DNA of 6,754 bases, taken from assembly GCA_021286885.1 (NCBI GenBank), contig JAJTBM010000160.1, forward strand, positions 1 to 6,754, in the 5' to 3' direction. This DNA comes from Rhodocyclales bacterium (lineage in GTDB: Bacteria > Pseudomonadota > Gammaproteobacteria > Burkholderiales > Rhodocyclaceae). The notes under the pieces are model-generated. The model did not search any database. It had not been told where the DNA came from and was given only the letters and a program-made list of their open reading frames with translations. The position numbers and the translations under genes were made by a program. Positions 5,762 through 6,754 of this stretch are shown one piece after another (positions within the stretch are counted from its first letter, which is position 1; the number at the start of each line of letters is the position of its first letter).

Positions 5762-6754
5762 ATGCCCACCGCTGCGTCGCCCCCCTCGGGCGCCCTGGAG
5801 GCCCTGATCCAGGCCCACGGCGCCCGGCCCGAAGCGCTGCTCCAGATCCTCATCGCCACCCAGGATCTGGCCGGCGGCTGGCTGCCTCCGGGCGCCCTTG
5901 AGCCCATCGCCCAGGCCCTCCACCTGCCCCTCGGGCGGGTCATGGACTGCGCCAGCTTCTACAGCTTCCTGCACCTGCGCCCCATGGGGCGCTACCGGGT
6001 GCTGTTTTCCGACAACATCACCGACCGGATGCTGGGCAACCAGGCCCTGCTGGAAGCCCTGTGCCGCAAGCTGTGGGTGGAGCCTGGCCGCCTGTCTGAA
6101 GACGGGCTGGTGAGCGTGGATTACACCTCCTGCACCGGCCTGGGCGACCAGGGCCCCGCCCTGCTGGTGAATGGCCGCCCCATCGCCCGCCTCACCCACC
6201 AGCGCATCCACGAAATCGCCGAACGCATCCGCCAGCAACAGCCCCTGGACGACTGGCCCGCCGCCCTGTTTGAGGTGGAAGACTCCATCCGGCGCAGCGA
6301 CACCCTGCTCCAGCTTGAAATGCGCCCCGGTGCGGCCCTTGAAGCCGCCCTGCCACAAGGCCGGGATGGCTGGCGCCAGGAGGTGGACCGCTCCCGCCTG
6401 CGCGGGCGAGGCGGCGCGGGCTTTGCCACCGCCGTCAAATGGGCCACCGCCGCCCGCAGCGAGGGGCCGGCCCGGGTCATCGTGTGCAACGCCGACGAAG
6501 GCGAACCCGGCACCTTCAAAGACCGGGTGCTGCTCAGCCGCTGCGCCCATCTGGTATTTGAAGGCATGAGCCTCGCCGCCTGGGCGGTGGGGGCCCAGAC
6601 CGGCTTTCTCTACCTGCGTGGCGAGTACCGCTACCTGCGCCCCCACCTGGAGGCCGTGCTGGCCGCCCGCCGGGCCACCGGCCTGCTCGGGCGGAGCATT
6701 CTGGGCGTGCAGGGCTTTGATTTCGACATCCAGATCCATCTGGGGGCCGGCGCC
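5762..6754 (+). CDS. hoxF: NAD-reducing [NiFe] hydrogenase diaphorase subunit HoxF, 3'-truncated by the window edge
   Basis: HoxF carries FMN and passes electrons from the hydrogenase module to NAD+ in the soluble bidirectional (group 3d) hydrogenase HoxFUYH. The frame is open for 331 codons to the edge; the usual length is about 600. Residues about 10–160 form a NuoE-like (24 kDa) domain (ASFYSFLHLRPMGRYRV at 64–80, DQGPALLVNGRPIARL at 129–144). After a linker the NuoF-like (51 kDa) domain begins: SRLRGRGGAGF (211–221) and CNADEGEPGTFKDR (242–255), the FMN/NADH-binding motifs, then YLRGEY (284–289) and IHLGAGA (325–331). The fusion of the two domains in this order separates HoxF from NuoF and from formate dehydrogenase FdsB. 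The [4Fe-4S] motif lies beyond the edge. Odd point: at the four [2Fe-2S] positions of NuoE there are Ser83, Asp88, Cys124 and Gly128, so that cluster is very probably absent. Base composition matches the neighbours; no sign of recent transfer. Confidence 0.93.
   Translation, partial: MPTAASPPSGALEALIQAHGARPEALLQILIATQDLAGGWLPPGALEPIAQALHLPLGRVMDCASFYSFLHLRPMGRYRVLFSDNITDRMLGNQALLEALCRKLWVEPGRLSEDGLVSVDYTSCTGLGDQGPALLVNGRPIARLTHQRIHEIAERIRQQQPLDDWPAALFEVEDSIRRSDTLLQLEMRPGAALEAALPQGRDGWRQEVDRSRLRGRGGAGFATAVKWATAARSEGPARVIVCNADEGEPGTFKDRVLLSRCAHLVFEGMSLAAWAVGAQTGFLYLRGEYRYLRPHLEAVLAARRATGLLGRSILGVQGFDFDIQIHLGAGA

Noticed and set aside
4418..6739. 773-codon open frame on the minus strand opposite patB and hoxF
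   Set aside because: Its translation is low-complexity, rich in Gly, Ala, Gln, His and Val, with no recognisable domain. It lies opposite two well-identified genes and is the usual shadow produced by high third-position GC.

Overview
The window looks like part of the chromosome of a GC-rich betaproteobacterium, with Rhodocyclales as a reasonable guess. The basis is very high third-position GC, stand-alone RfaE2, a YbhP–ClsB pair, and an NAD-reducing hydrogenase of the Cupriavidus type. The taxonomic call is inference; no rRNA or other marker gene is present. All seven recognisable genes lie on the + strand and are densely packed. No tRNA, rRNA, insertion sequence, CRISPR array or phage-like gene is visible.

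Layout. (1) Positions 2–796 hold the C-terminal three quarters of nadA (quinolinate synthase, NAD biosynthesis), closed by a strong rho-independent terminator at 836–862. (2) Positions 955–3413 hold an envelope-lipid group: a YbhP-type endonuclease/exonuclease/phosphatase-fold protein, then clsB (cardiolipin synthase, phospholipase D fold) overlapping it by 4 bases, then rfaE2 (heptose-1-phosphate adenylyltransferase for LPS core) 45 bases later. A hairpin at 3420–3455 probably ends this unit. (3) Positions 3547–5668 hold a two-gene sulfur amino acid operon, cysK then patB, with a sigma70-like promoter in front and only 4 bases between the genes. (4) From 5762 to the window edge runs the first 331 codons of hoxF, the diaphorase subunit of a soluble NAD+-reducing [NiFe] hydrogenase (NuoE-like domain fused to a NuoF-like domain). 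The rest of a hox operon is expected just past the edge.

How they work together. YbhP and ClsB are a conserved pair, and with RfaE2 they place phospholipid and LPS-core functions in one transcript. CysK makes cysteine from O-acetylserine and sulfide; PatB cleaves C–S bonds (cystathionine to homocysteine, or cysteine to sulfide), so the pair links cysteine to methionine synthesis or sets sulfide balance. HoxF begins a separate module that would pass electrons from H2 to NAD+.

The genes are mostly well known. The most notable points are that the NuoE-like domain of HoxF keeps only one of the four usual [2Fe-2S] cysteines, that rfaE2 and clsB lack Shine-Dalgarno sequences, and that the gene order is compact. 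I found no clear evidence of an undescribed system inside this window.
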